This document shows, in pieces, positions 1-6,803 of a stretch of 7,523 nt of DNA; the first letter of the stretch is position 1, and the number at the start of each line of letters is the position of its first letter. Origin of the DNA: Polaromonas sp. (GTDB taxonomy: Bacteria > Pseudomonadota > Gammaproteobacteria > Burkholderiales > Burkholderiaceae_C); NCBI GenBank assembly GCA_014376885.1, contig JACMQR010000225.1, forward strand, positions 1 through 7,523, given 5' to 3'. A program made the position numbers and the translations under genes. The notes under the pieces are model-generated. The model was not told where the DNA came from and ran no database searches. It saw only the letters and a program-made list of their open reading frames with translations.

Positions 1-45
1 GCCGGGTCTGCCGGGGGGGAGCTGGCGGGCGTGTCGCTGTCTTGA
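1..45 (+). CDS. Possible 3' end of an upstream gene (partial)
   Basis: The first frame of the window is open from base 1 and ends at a TGA at 43-45, giving a 14-residue tail that reads AGSAGGELAGVSLS. The codons are GC-rich like the rest of the block, and a gene ending here would leave a normal 38-bp gap before the hydrolase start at 84. Fourteen residues are far too few to assign a family. In other proteobacteria recJ lies upstream of prfB, but nothing visible here supports or excludes that. The other two forward frames are also open for a similar distance, so this is a weak call. Confidence 0.3.
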   Translation, partial: AGSAGGELAGVSLS

Positions 46-83
46 CTGCTTGTCAGCATGCGTTTCCTTAAAATGAGTACCCA

Positions 84-1013
84 ATGTACCTAGAAAAACG
101 CCCCTTTCGCAGCGAGTTTGTCCCTATCCGCGGACTCGATTACCACGTCCATGTCTGGGACGAGCCCGCCCGCGCCACTTTGCCACCCCTGGTTTTGGTG
201 CATGGCTGGATGGATGTCGGGGCGTCTTACCAGTTCATGGTCGATGCCTTTTCAAGCGCGTTCGCCGCCGGCCGGACCATCATTGCCCCCGACTGGCGCG
301 GCTTCGGGCAAACCGGCCTGTCGGCCGCTGGCTACCCGGCCGACAGCTACTGGTTTGCCGACTACCTGGCCGATCTGGACTTTTTGCTCGACCATTACGC
401 GCCCGGCCAGGCGGTGGACCTGGTCGGCCACAGCATGGGCGGCAATGTCGCCATGCTGTATGCCGGCGTGCGGCCAGAGCGCATCCGCAGGCTGGTGAAC
501 CTGGAAGGCTTTGGCCTGCCGGCCAGCCGGCCGAGCCAGGCGCCCGGGCGCTATGCCCAGTGGATGGACGGACTGAAAAGCCTGCAGCACGGCGACATGG
601 CGCTGAAAAGCTATGCCGACGTCGGCGGTGTTGCCCGGCGGCTGATGAAAACCAATCCCCGGCTGACGCTTGAGAAGGCCCAGTGGCTGGCGGGCCACTG
701 GGCCCGGCCCGACGCGGCAGGCCAGTGGCAGATCCTGGGCAACCCGGCGCACAAGATTCCCAGCGCCCAGCTGTACCGGGTCGACGAGGCGCTGGAAATC
801 TACCGGCGCATCAGCGCGCCGGTGCTGGCCGTTGAAGCCTCCAGCGATTCGATGAGCCAGTGGTGGAAAGGCACCTACTCGCTGGCCGAGTACCACGAGC
901 GGCTCGGGCAGGTTCCCGACGCGCGGGTCGCCGTTGTTCAGGATGCCGGCCACATGCTGCACCATGACCAGCCCGCACTGCTCGCCGGCCTGATCGAAAA
1001 ATTCCTGGATTGA
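84..1013 (+). CDS. Alpha/beta hydrolase (SERHL/epoxide-hydrolase-like fold)
   Basis: This encodes a 309-residue serine hydrolase of the alpha/beta-hydrolase fold. Visible landmarks are the oxyanion-hole His-Gly at residues 40-41 (LVLVHGW), the PDWRGFG strand at 69-75, and the nucleophile elbow GHSMGG at 115-120 with Ser117. The likely acid is Asp255 (EASSDS) and the catalytic His is His290 (DAGHMLH). A cap region lies at about 145-235. The length of about 300 residues and the LVNLEGFG segment after the nucleophile resemble SERHL-type serine hydrolases. The substrate cannot be told from sequence. No signal peptide is visible, so it is probably cytoplasmic. The start at 84 is the first usable ATG: an ATG at 73 meets a stop after six codons, and no good Shine-Dalgarno sequence precedes 84. 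It is followed by a 106-bp gap to prfB. The fold call is secure; the function is unknown. Confidence 0.9.
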   Translation: MYLEKRPFRSEFVPIRGLDYHVHVWDEPARATLPPLVLVHGWMDVGASYQFMVDAFSSAFAAGRTIIAPDWRGFGQTGLSAAGYPADSYWFADYLADLDFLLDHYAPGQAVDLVGHSMGGNVAMLYAGVRPERIRRLVNLEGFGLPASRPSQAPGRYAQWMDGLKSLQHGDMALKSYADVGGVARRLMKTNPRLTLEKAQWLAGHWARPDAAGQWQILGNPAHKIPSAQLYRVDEALEIYRRISAPVLAVEASSDSMSQWWKGTYSLAEYHERLGQVPDARVAVVQDAGHMLHHDQPALLAGLIEKFLD

Positions 1014-1119
1014 GCTGGCCGGGCGTGGCTTTGGCCAGCCAGCCGCCGCCCGGACGGCAGGGCGCGCAGCGGCATGAGAAAATATACGATTGAATTCAGA
1101 CCACGACAGGATTTTCCCC

Positions 1120-2224
1120 ATGGACGCAGAACACATCAACCTCATTTCCAACCAGATCACGGACCTGAGCAACCGGGTCACCGAACTCAGGGGGTATCTT
1201 TGACTACCCTGCCAAAGCCCGCAAACTGAACGAGGTCAACGCCGCGCTTGAAGACCCGAAGGTCTGGGACAACCCCAAGCGCGCCCAGGAACTCGGTCGC
1301 GAGAAAAAGTCGCTCGAAGACGTGGTGCTGATCCTGGACCGGCTGGAAGCTGAGCTGTCGGACAACGCCGAGCTGTTCGGCATGTCCAAGGACGACAACG
1401 ACGAGGCCGGCATGCGCGCCATCGAGGGCGAAGCCGCCCAGGTGGCGACCGAGGTTGAAAAGATGGAATTTCGCCGGATGTTCAACAACCCGGCCGACCC
1501 GCTCAATGCGTTTTTGGACATCCAGGCCGGCGCCGGCGGCACCGAAGCGTGCGACTGGGCCAGCATGCTGCTGCGCCAGTACCTGAAATATGCCGAGCGC
1601 AAGGGCTTCAAGACCACCATCGAAGACGAGTCGGCGGGCGACACAGCCGGCATCAAGGGCGCGACCATCAAGATCGAGGGTGACTACGCCTTTGGCCTGC
1701 TGCGCACCGAAACCGGCGTGCACCGGCTGGTGCGCAAGTCGCCGTTCGACTCATCGGGCGGGCGCCACACGTCGTTCGCCTCGGTGTTCGTCTACCCCGA
1801 AATCGACGACTCGATCGAGATCGACATCAATCCGTCGGACGTGCGCACCGACACCTACCGCGCCAGCGGCGCCGGCGGCCAGCACATCAACAAGACCGAC
1901 TCGGCGGTGCGCCTGACGCACATCCCGACCGGCATCGTCGTGCAGTGCCAGGAAGGCCGGTCGCAGCACGGCAACCGCGACGTCGCCTGGAAGCGCCTGC
2001 GCTCGCGCCTTTATGACTTCGAGCTGCGCAAGCAGCAAGAAGCGCAGCAAAAGCTGGAAGACACCAAGACCGATGTCGGCTGGGGCCACCAGATTCGCAG
2101 CTATGTGCTGGACAACAGCCGCATCAAGGACCTGCGCACCAACTACGAAACCTCGGCCACGCAAAAGGTGCTCGACGGCGACCTCGACCCGTTCATCGAA
2201 GCGTCCCTCAAGCAGGGCGTCTGA
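1120..2224 (+). CDS. prfB: Peptide chain release factor 2, with programmed +1 frameshift
   Basis: RF2 recognises UGA and UAA stop codons and triggers peptide release on the ribosome. The gene is read in two frames. Twenty-seven codons from the ATG at 1120 (starting MDAEHINL) end at an in-frame TGA at 1201-1203. After a +1 shift, reading continues from GAC at 1202 to the TGA at 2222-2224, giving a 367-residue product against 365 in E. coli. The junction reads LRGYL-DYPAK, as in known RF2 proteins. The stop-reading tripeptide SPF lies at about 207-209 and the catalytic GGQ at 252-254, both two residues later than in E. coli. The residue two before GAGGQ (residue 248) is Ala, whereas E. coli K-12 RF2 has Thr at the equivalent position 246. 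Expression is expected to be autoregulated: low RF2 lets the ribosome pause at UGA and shift. Annotating from an internal GTG at 1322 would lose the N-terminal 67 residues. lysS, the usual downstream neighbour in E. coli, is replaced here by pepN. Confidence 0.97.
1189..1204 (+). promoter_or_regulatory. prfB +1 recoding site (internal SD plus CTT TGA C)
   Basis: The 16 bases AGGGGGTATCTTTGAC form the classical RF2 frameshift signal. An internal Shine-Dalgarno-like AGGGGG (1189-1194) is followed by a 3-base spacer, the slippery CTT Leu codon (1198-1200) and TGA followed by C (1201-1204), a poor termination context. The site matches the E. coli prfB signal as I remember it. The peptidyl-tRNA on CTT slips to TTT and decoding resumes at GAC. 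Confidence 0.97.
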
Positions 2225-2273
2225 GGGCGGTACGCCGCGCCTTGTTAAATTCTGGAATTTTTAGGAACCAGCC

Positions 2274-4997
2274 ATGCTGCAAATGCTTGACGGAACAGGG
2301 CCCGGCGCTGCCGTGGTCATCAACCGCGCCGACTACACCGCGCCCGCCTACTGGGTCGACACCGTCGACCTGTGTTTTGACCTGGACCCGGTGAAAACGC
2401 GGGTGCTGAGCAAAATGACCTTGCACCGCAACCCGGACGTGCCGGCGCAGCCGCTGCGGCTCGACGGCGAGGAGCTCAACCTGGCACGGGTGCTGGTCAA
2501 CGGCCAGGGCACCTCGTTCAAGCTGGAGGGCGGCCAGCTGGTGCTGTGCGACCTGCCCGACGCGTTCACGCTGGAAATCTTCACCACCACCTGCCCGTCG
2601 AAGAACACCAAGCTGATGGGCCTGTATGTCAGCGACGGCTCGTTTTTCACCCAGTGCGAAGCCGAGGGTTTCCGGCGCATAACCTACTTCCTGGACCGTC
2701 CGGATGTGATGGCCAGCTACAGCGTTACGCTGCGCGCCGACAAGGCGAAATACCCGGTGCTGCTGTCCAACGGCAACCTGGTGGCGCACGGCCCGCTCGA
2801 GGATGGCCCGAACGGCGCGCGGCATTTCGCCCAATGGGTCGATCCGCACAAAAAGCCCGCCTACCTGTTCGCACTGGTGGCCGGCCAGCTGGTCGCCCGC
2901 GAGCAACGCATCGTGTCGCGCGCCGGCAAGGAGCATCTGCTGCAGGTCTATGTGCGCCCCGGCGACCTGGACAAGACCGAGCACGCCATGACATCGCTGA
3001 TGCACTCGGTCGCCTGGGACGAGGCGCGCTTTGGCCTGCCGCTGGACCTGGAGCGCTTCATGATCGTCGCCACCAGCGACTTCAACATGGGCGCGATGGA
3101 AAACAAGGGCCTGAACATCTTCAACACCAAGTACGTGCTGGCCAGCCAGACGACCGCCACCGACACCGATTTCTCGAACATCGAAAGCGTCGTCGGCCAC
3201 GAGTACTTCCACAACTGGACCGGCAACCGCATCACCTGCCGCGACTGGTTCCAGCTCAGCCTGAAGGAAGGCCTGACGGTGTTTCGCGACCAGGAGTTTT
3301 CGCAGGATTTGTGCAACCAGCCTTCGGCTAGAGCCGTCAAGCGCATCGAAGACGTTCGCGTCTTGCGCACCGCCCAGTTCCCGGAAGACGCCGGCCCGAT
3401 GGCCCACCCGGTGCGGCCCGACAGCTACATCGAGATCAGCAACTTCTACACCGTCACGATCTACGAAAAAGGCGCCGAGGTGGTCCGCATGATGCAGACG
3501 CTGGTCGGCCGCCAGGGCTTTGCCAAGGGCATGACGCTCTACTTCGAACGCCACGACGGCCATGCCGTGACCTGCGACGACTTTGCCCAGGCCATCGCCG
3601 ACGCCAATCCCACATCCGATCTGGCCCGGCTGCTGCCGCAGTTCAAGCGCTGGTACAGCCAAGCCGGCACGCCGCGCGTCCGGGCACACGGCGTGTACGA
3701 CGCCGCCGCCCGCACCTACACCCTCATCTTGGCGCAAAGCTGCGCGACGACCCCGGGGCAGGCCATGAAGGAGCCGTTTGTCATTCCGGTCGGCCTCGGA
3801 CTGCTGGGGGCAGACGGCCAGGACATGCCAATGCGCCTGGAAAGCGAAACGGGGACTGCCACGGGCACGCGCACCCTGGTGCTGACCGAGGCCAGCGAAA
3901 GCTTTACCTTTGTCGGCATCGACGCCGAACCGGTGCCGTCGATCCTGCGCGGCTTCAGCGCCCCGGTGGTGCTGGAGTTCGACTACCAGGGCGCCCAGCT
4001 GCTGCACCTGCTGGCGCACGACAGCGACCCGTTCAACCGCTGGGAAGCCGGCCAGCGCCTGGCGGTCAGCAGCGCGGTTGCAGCTATTAAATCAATAGCT
4101 GAAGGCGCTTATGCAGCAAGCGCAAACGTGCTAAATGATGCTTATCTGGAGGCCATGCGGAGCATTTTGCGCGACCCTGCCCTGGATGCGGCCTTCAAGG
4201 AGCTGGTGCTGACACTACCCTCGGAAACCTACCTGGCCGAGCAGCTCGAGGTGGTCGATCCCCAGCACATCCATTCCGTTCGGCAGAGCATGCGCCAGCA
4301 ACTCGCCAGCGCGCTCAAGGTCGACTGGGAAGCAGCCTACCAAGCCAGTCACGACACCGGCGCCTACACGCCCGACCCGATTTCGAGCGGCCGGCGGGCG
4401 CTGACCGGCATGGCGCTGAGCCACCTGTGCCTGGCAGCCATGGAAAGCGGCGACGCGGTGTGGCCAGGCAAGACCCTGCAACGCTTCAAGGACGCGGGCA
4501 ACATGACCGACCGCTTCAATGCCCTGGCCGCTCTGGTGTCCAGCAGCCATCCGCTGGCCACCCAGGCGCTGGCGCTGTTCCATGCAATGTTTAAAAACGA
4601 GCCGCTGGTGATCGACAAATGGTTCAGCCTGCAAACCGGCGCGCCGGACATGGGCGGCAATGTTCTGCCTGCGGTCAGGCAGCTGCTGAAGCATGCCGAC
4701 TTCAGCTTGAAAAACCCCAACCGCGCCCGCAGCGTCATCAGCACCTTTTGCCAGGGCAACCCGGCAGGCTTTCACCGCCTTGACGGCGCGGGCTACACCT
4801 TCTGGTGCGAATGGGTGATCGAACTGGACGCCATCAACCCCCAGGTTGCCGCCCGCCTGGCGCGCGCGCTGGACCGCTGGAGCAAGCTGGCTGAGCCCTA
4901 CCGCAGCAATGCCCGCCAGGCGATTGCCCGCGTCGCTGCCCGGGCCGACCTGAGCAAGGACACGCACGAGGTGGTGACCCGCGCCCTGGGCCAGTAA
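2274..4997 (+). CDS. pepN: Aminopeptidase N (M1 family zinc metallopeptidase)
   Basis: PepN removes N-terminal amino acids from peptides in the cytoplasm during protein turnover. The 907-residue product is slightly longer than the roughly 870 of E. coli PepN. Visible catalytic elements are the exopeptidase motif GAMEN at 273-277 and the zinc site HEYFH at 309-313, followed after 18 residues by Glu332 in KEGLT. Tyr397 in YEKGAEV corresponds to the transition-state tyrosine. The N-terminal beta domain (CEAEGFRRITYFLDRPDV near 128-145) and the C-terminal helical domain (NPNR, NPQVAARL) both match the E. coli type. The start at 2274 has an AGGA at 2263-2266, seven bases upstream. Relative to E. 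coli there are about four extra residues after EFSQDL (near 347-350). A low-GC, hairpin-rich stretch encodes residues about 603-622 in the linker to the C-terminal domain (see the repeat entry). It lies 49 bp after prfB and 60 bp before fbp, possibly co-transcribed with both. Confidence 0.97.
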   Translation: MLQMLDGTGPGAAVVINRADYTAPAYWVDTVDLCFDLDPVKTRVLSKMTLHRNPDVPAQPLRLDGEELNLARVLVNGQGTSFKLEGGQLVLCDLPDAFTLEIFTTTCPSKNTKLMGLYVSDGSFFTQCEAEGFRRITYFLDRPDVMASYSVTLRADKAKYPVLLSNGNLVAHGPLEDGPNGARHFAQWVDPHKKPAYLFALVAGQLVAREQRIVSRAGKEHLLQVYVRPGDLDKTEHAMTSLMHSVAWDEARFGLPLDLERFMIVATSDFNMGAMENKGLNIFNTKYVLASQTTATDTDFSNIESVVGHEYFHNWTGNRITCRDWFQLSLKEGLTVFRDQEFSQDLCNQPSARAVKRIEDVRVLRTAQFPEDAGPMAHPVRPDSYIEISNFYTVTIYEKGAEVVRMMQTLVGRQGFAKGMTLYFERHDGHAVTCDDFAQAIADANPTSDLARLLPQFKRWYSQAGTPRVRAHGVYDAAARTYTLILAQSCATTPGQAMKEPFVIPVGLGLLGADGQDMPMRLESETGTATGTRTLVLTEASESFTFVGIDAEPVPSILRGFSAPVVLEFDYQGAQLLHLLAHDSDPFNRWEAGQRLAVSSAVAAIKSIAEGAYAASANVLNDAYLEAMRSILRDPALDAAFKELVLTLPSETYLAEQLEVVDPQHIHSVRQSMRQQLASALKVDWEAAYQASHDTGAYTPDPISSGRRALTGMALSHLCLAAMESGDAVWPGKTLQRFKDAGNMTDRFNALAALVSSSHPLATQALALFHAMFKNEPLVIDKWFSLQTGAPDMGGNVLPAVRQLLKHADFSLKNPNRARSVISTFCQGNPAGFHRLDGAGYTFWCEWVIELDAINPQVAARLARALDRWSKLAEPYRSNARQAIARVAARADLSKDTHEVVTRALGQ
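4080..4123. repeat. Double-hairpin palindromic repeat embedded in frame in pepN
   Basis: Two perfect inverted repeats lie side by side. CAGCTATT (4081-4088) pairs with AATAGCTG (4094-4101) over a 5-base loop. GCGCTT (4105-4110) pairs with AAGCGC (4118-4123) over a 7-base loop. The roughly 60 bases around them are about 43% GC and use codons such as ATT AAA TCA ATA that are rare in the rest of this gene. The segment is translated as residues 603-617 (AAIKSIAEGAYAASA) without breaking the frame. The arrangement resembles short palindromic elements that I recall as dispersed in Comamonadaceae genomes. That family assignment is from memory and unverified; the hairpins themselves are certain. Confidence 0.6.
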
Positions 4998-5047
4998 GCC
5001 GGTGGCGTGCCACCCGCCCCGCCCCTTTATTCACCGACTGAATCACC

Positions 5048-5051
5048 GGAG
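5048..5051 (+). promoter_or_regulatory. Ribosome binding site deciding the fbp start
   Basis: GGAG lies six bases upstream of the ATG at 5058. A longer reading frame opens at the ATG at 5007 and would add 17 residues rich in proline and serine ([17 protein letters not shown]) that are not typical of class 1 FBPase. This site favours 5058. Confidence 0.75.
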
Positions 5052-5057
5052 TTCACG

Positions 5058-6065
5058 ATGCCACTGAAAATTTCCCTTACCCGCTACCTGGTCGAGCAGC
5101 AGCGCCTGGATGGCCATATTCCACCCGAGCTGCGCCTGCTGATCGAGGTGGTGGCCCGGGCGTGCAAGAGCATCAGCCAGGCGGTCAACAAAGGCGCGCT
5201 GGGCGATGTGCTGGGCACAGCCGGCAGCGAGAACGTGCAGGGCGAAATCCAGAAAAAGCTCGACATCATCGCCAACGAAGTGCTGATCGAGGCGAATGAA
5301 TGGGGCGGCCACCTGGCGGCCATGGCGTCCGAGGAAATGGACAGCATCTATGTGGTGCCCAACCGCTATCCGCAGGGCGAGTACCTCTTGATGTTCGACC
5401 CGCTCGACGGCTCGAGCAACATCGATGTCAACGTCAGCATCGGCACCATCTTCAGCGTGCTCAAAAAGCCCGAAGGCGGTGCGGAAGTCAGCGAGCAAGA
5501 TTTCTTGCAGCCCGGCAACCGGCAGGTCGCCGCCGGTTACTGTGTTTACGGGCCGCAAACGACCCTGGTGCTGACCGTGGGCGACGGCGTGGCCATGTTC
5601 ACCCTGGACCGCGAGCAGGGCTCGTTCGTGCTGACCGAAGAAAATGTAAAAATTCCGGAAGACACCCAGGAATTTGCCATCAACATGAGCAATCTGCGCC
5701 ACTGGGACGAGCCGGTCAAGCGCTACATCGACGAATGCCTGCAAGGCAAGGCAGGCAGCCGCGGCAAAGATTTCAATATGCGCTGGATCGCCTCGATGGT
5801 TGCCGACGTGCACCGCATCCTGACACGCGGCGGCGTGTTCCTGTACCCTTGGGACAAGCGCGAGCCGGAAAAAGCCGGCAAGCTGCGCCTGATGTACGAA
5901 GCCAACCCAATGAGCTGGCTGATCGAACAAGCCGGCGGCGCCGCGACCAACGGCAAGCAGCGAATCCTCGACATCGAGCCGACCCAACTCCATGAGCGCG
6001 TCAGCGTGATGCTAGGCTCTAAAAATGAAGTCGAGCGTGTAACCGCCTACCACGCCGGGCTATAA
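5058..6065 (+). CDS. fbp: Fructose-1,6-bisphosphatase, class 1
   Basis: It hydrolyses fructose 1,6-bisphosphate to fructose 6-phosphate and phosphate, the committed step of gluconeogenesis, and also serves the Calvin cycle in autotrophs. The 335-residue length is close to the 332 of E. coli. The signature [10 protein letters not shown] lies at 114-123, with metal-binding residues expected at Glu92/Glu93, Asp114, Leu116 and Asp117 and a further Glu at 281 in the [15 protein letters not shown] segment. The substrate-binding [19 protein letters not shown] region lies around 263-281. The start at 5058 is chosen because GGAG sits six bases upstream and the family begins close to the SLTRYL segment. 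The gene follows pepN by 60 bp with no terminator between them. It has no visible link to Calvin-cycle genes in the window, so a housekeeping gluconeogenic role is more likely. Its stop codon overlaps the putative -10 box of the downstream tRNA. Confidence 0.96.
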   Translation: MPLKISLTRYLVEQQRLDGHIPPELRLLIEVVARACKSISQAVNKGALGDVLGTAGSENVQGEIQKKLDIIANEVLIEANEWGGHLAAMASEEMDSIYVVPNRYPQGEYLLMFDPLDGSSNIDVNVSIGTIFSVLKKPEGGAEVSEQDFLQPGNRQVAAGYCVYGPQTTLVLTVGDGVAMFTLDREQGSFVLTEENVKIPEDTQEFAINMSNLRHWDEPVKRYIDECLQGKAGSRGKDFNMRWIASMVADVHRILTRGGVFLYPWDKREPEKAGKLRLMYEANPMSWLIEQAGGAATNGKQRILDIEPTQLHERVSVMLGSKNEVERVTAYHAGL

Positions 6066-6066
6066 T
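6061..6066 (+). promoter_or_regulatory. Perfect -10 box (TATAAT) for the tRNA-Thr gene
   Basis: TATAAT is an exact sigma-70 -10 hexamer and overlaps the last Leu codon and TAA stop of fbp. Transcription would begin near 6072-6074, four to six bases before the tRNA 5' end at 6078. At 17-bp spacing the -35 position reads TGTAAC (6038-6043), a poor match to TTGACA, and there is no TG extension. The -10 is clear but promoter strength is uncertain. Confidence 0.6.
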
Positions 6067-6077
6067 TTGACGTTAAA

Positions 6078-6153
6078 GCCGGTGTAGCTCAGTCGGTAGA
6101 GCAGCTCATTCGTAATGAGAAGGTCGGGTGTTCGATTCATCTCTCCGGCACCA
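6078..6153 (+). tRNA. tRNA-Thr (anticodon CGT)
   Basis: The 76-base sequence folds as a cloverleaf with an encoded CCA end (6151-6153) and discriminator A at 6150. The D stem is GCTC/GAGC and the anticodon loop is TTCGTAA, with anticodon CGT at 6111-6113 decoding ACG. The T loop is TTCGATT on a stem with two G-U pairs. Its anticodon arm context parallels E. coli thrW. The acceptor stem has a T6-T67 mismatch (6083 and 6144) inside otherwise perfect pairs. The gene begins 12 bases after the fbp stop and is followed by an intrinsic terminator. It is also the last element before the AT-rich accessory segment. Confidence 0.95.
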
Positions 6154-6161
6154 ATACAGAC

Positions 6162-6204
6162 AAGGGTTCATTGCTATGAAAATAGTAGTGAGCCCTTTTT
6201 CTTT
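6162..6204 (+). terminator. Rho-independent terminator after tRNA-Thr
   Basis: A 14-bp stem (6164-6177 with 6182-6195) closes a GAAA tetraloop. It begins GGG and ends CCC, contains three G-U pairs, and is followed by TTTTTCTTT (6196-6204). It starts about ten bases after the tRNA CCA end and should stop fbp/tRNA read-through. Confidence 0.88.
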
Positions 6205-6273
6205 GGGGCTGATGTAGCCACCAGTACATCTTTAAGGTACCGGGTAACCAGCATGTAGTCATCAGCACCAGCC

Positions 6274-6299
6274 AAAAGAAAACCCGCACGCGGCGGGTT
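6274..6299 (-). terminator. Rho-independent terminator of the lipoprotein gene
   Basis: AACCCGC (6281-6287) pairs perfectly with GCGGGTT (6293-6299) over a 5-base loop. Read on the minus strand, the stem is followed by a T-rich tail (6280-6274) directly downstream of the lipoprotein stop at 6332. There is no good T tract on the plus strand, so it serves the minus-strand gene. The two transcription units therefore end facing each other with separate terminators. Confidence 0.75.
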
Positions 6300-6331
6300 C
6301 TTCGCTATCTTGCTTAACGTAGGCTAAGCCA

Positions 6332-6685
6332 TCAGTTCATTGCTACTTTTTTGCAATTGTTTTTGATTTGAGCTGTTTCTATTGCTTCAACCTCACCCTT
6401 GTACTTGGCAACATCACCTGCATGGTCGCCTGACAACTTGCTGGCAGGGATTAAGACCAAGAAGACAGTTGCCGCATCGAGGTTGGCTTTATTGTCTTGT
6501 TGCTTTGAATAGTCCGTTAACTTCGTCCGAGCGTCCGCCATGCTGTCAGTAAGTTGCTGGCAAGTCTGTCCCATGTATTTTTCATGGGAGACGAAAGACG
6601 CAGATATGCTTTCTGGCCTTGTCGCACAGCCAACAACAGTTAAGGCAAGACCCAACGCAAAAAGTTTGAAACTAGAAGCAGTCAT
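6332..6685 (-). CDS. Small outer-membrane-type lipoprotein of unknown function
   Basis: The 117-residue product has a short hydrophobic signal peptide with a lipobox VVGC, so cleavage before Cys20 and lipid attachment are expected. This would leave a mature protein of about 98 residues. Residues 36-70 are polar and helix-like (a YMGQTCQQLTDSM stretch, then Lys/Gln/Asp-rich). They are followed by a short hydrophobic patch at 72-81, then GDHAGDVAKYKGEVEAIETA and a Cys near the end. Cys42 and Cys111 are the only other cysteines and could form a disulfide. The pattern C-x2-L ... KGE-x2-A ... NNC matches a widespread family of small proteobacterial lipoproteins that I recognise only as uncharacterised. 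The start at 6685 has AAGGA five bases upstream on the minus strand. Its GC content is far below that of the upstream block, and it stands alone between a tRNA and an insertion sequence, which suggests acquired DNA. Confidence 0.85.
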   Translation of the reverse strand: MTASSFKLFALGLALTVVGCATRPESISASFVSHEKYMGQTCQQLTDSMADARTKLTDYSKQQDNKANLDAATVFLVLIPASKLSGDHAGDVAKYKGEVEAIETAQIKNNCKKVAMN

Positions 6686-6738
6686 TCGATTCCTTCAATT
6701 GAAACAAAAATGGTTTAGATAACATCAACTGCAACAAA

Positions 6739-6767
6739 ATTATTTTTGAATTAACCTACGCTTCGAA
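6739..6767 (-). promoter_or_regulatory. Candidate promoter of the lipoprotein gene
   Basis: On the minus strand, AATAAT (6744-6739) lies 17 bases after TTCGAA (6767-6762). The -10 matches five of six consensus bases but the -35 only three. The position, about 55 bases before the start codon, is reasonable. Other AT-rich alternatives exist nearby, so this is tentative. Confidence 0.25.
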
Positions 6768-6786
6768 CTTTTGGATGTACAAGCAA

Positions 6787-6803
6787 ATTCACTGTCAGTG
6801 AAT
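6787..6803. repeat. 17-bp perfect palindrome (possible operator)
   Basis: ATTCACTG (6787-6794) and CAGTGAAT (6796-6803) are perfect reverse complements around a single central T. It is flanked by a further inverted pair, TACAAGC (6778-6784) and GCTTGTA (6827-6833). It lies about 100 bp upstream of the lipoprotein start and just outside the insertion sequence. It could be a binding site for a dimeric regulator or a decayed mobile palindrome; nothing shows which. Confidence 0.5.

Noticed and set aside
42..74. TTGACT ... TAAAAT as a promoter for the hydrolase
   Set aside because: Each hexamer matches five of six bases, but the spacing is 21 bp, too long for a normal sigma-70 promoter.
1014..1039. 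GCTGGCC/GGCCAGC hairpin directly after the hydrolase stop as an intrinsic terminator
   Set aside because: The 7-bp stem has a 12-base loop and no T tract on either strand. It may be incidental in GC-rich DNA.
1201..1203. In-frame TGA in prfB as a pseudogene mutation
   Set aside because: The stop is part of the conserved RF2 recoding signal, and the protein is intact after a +1 shift.
2208..4019. Long minus-strand open frame (603 codons) opposite pepN
   Set aside because: It is the shadow of a GC-rich gene. The plus strand has complete M1 peptidase motifs, and the minus translation is low-complexity and rich in His/Gln/Arg/Val/Gly with no recognisable domain. Similar shadows lie opposite the hydrolase, prfB and fbp.
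5007..5057. Upstream ATG start for fbp adding 17 residues
   Set aside because: The extension is unlike FBPase N-termini, and a GGAG six bases before 5058 supports the shorter form.
6318..6760. Near-identical 10-mers CGTAGGCTAA (6318-6327) and, inverted, TTAACCTACG (6751-6760) flanking the lipoprotein gene, considered as cassette or attachment ends
   Set aside because: Only 9 of 10 bases match, the flanks diverge at once, and no integron attC structure or integrase is present. Chance is sufficient.
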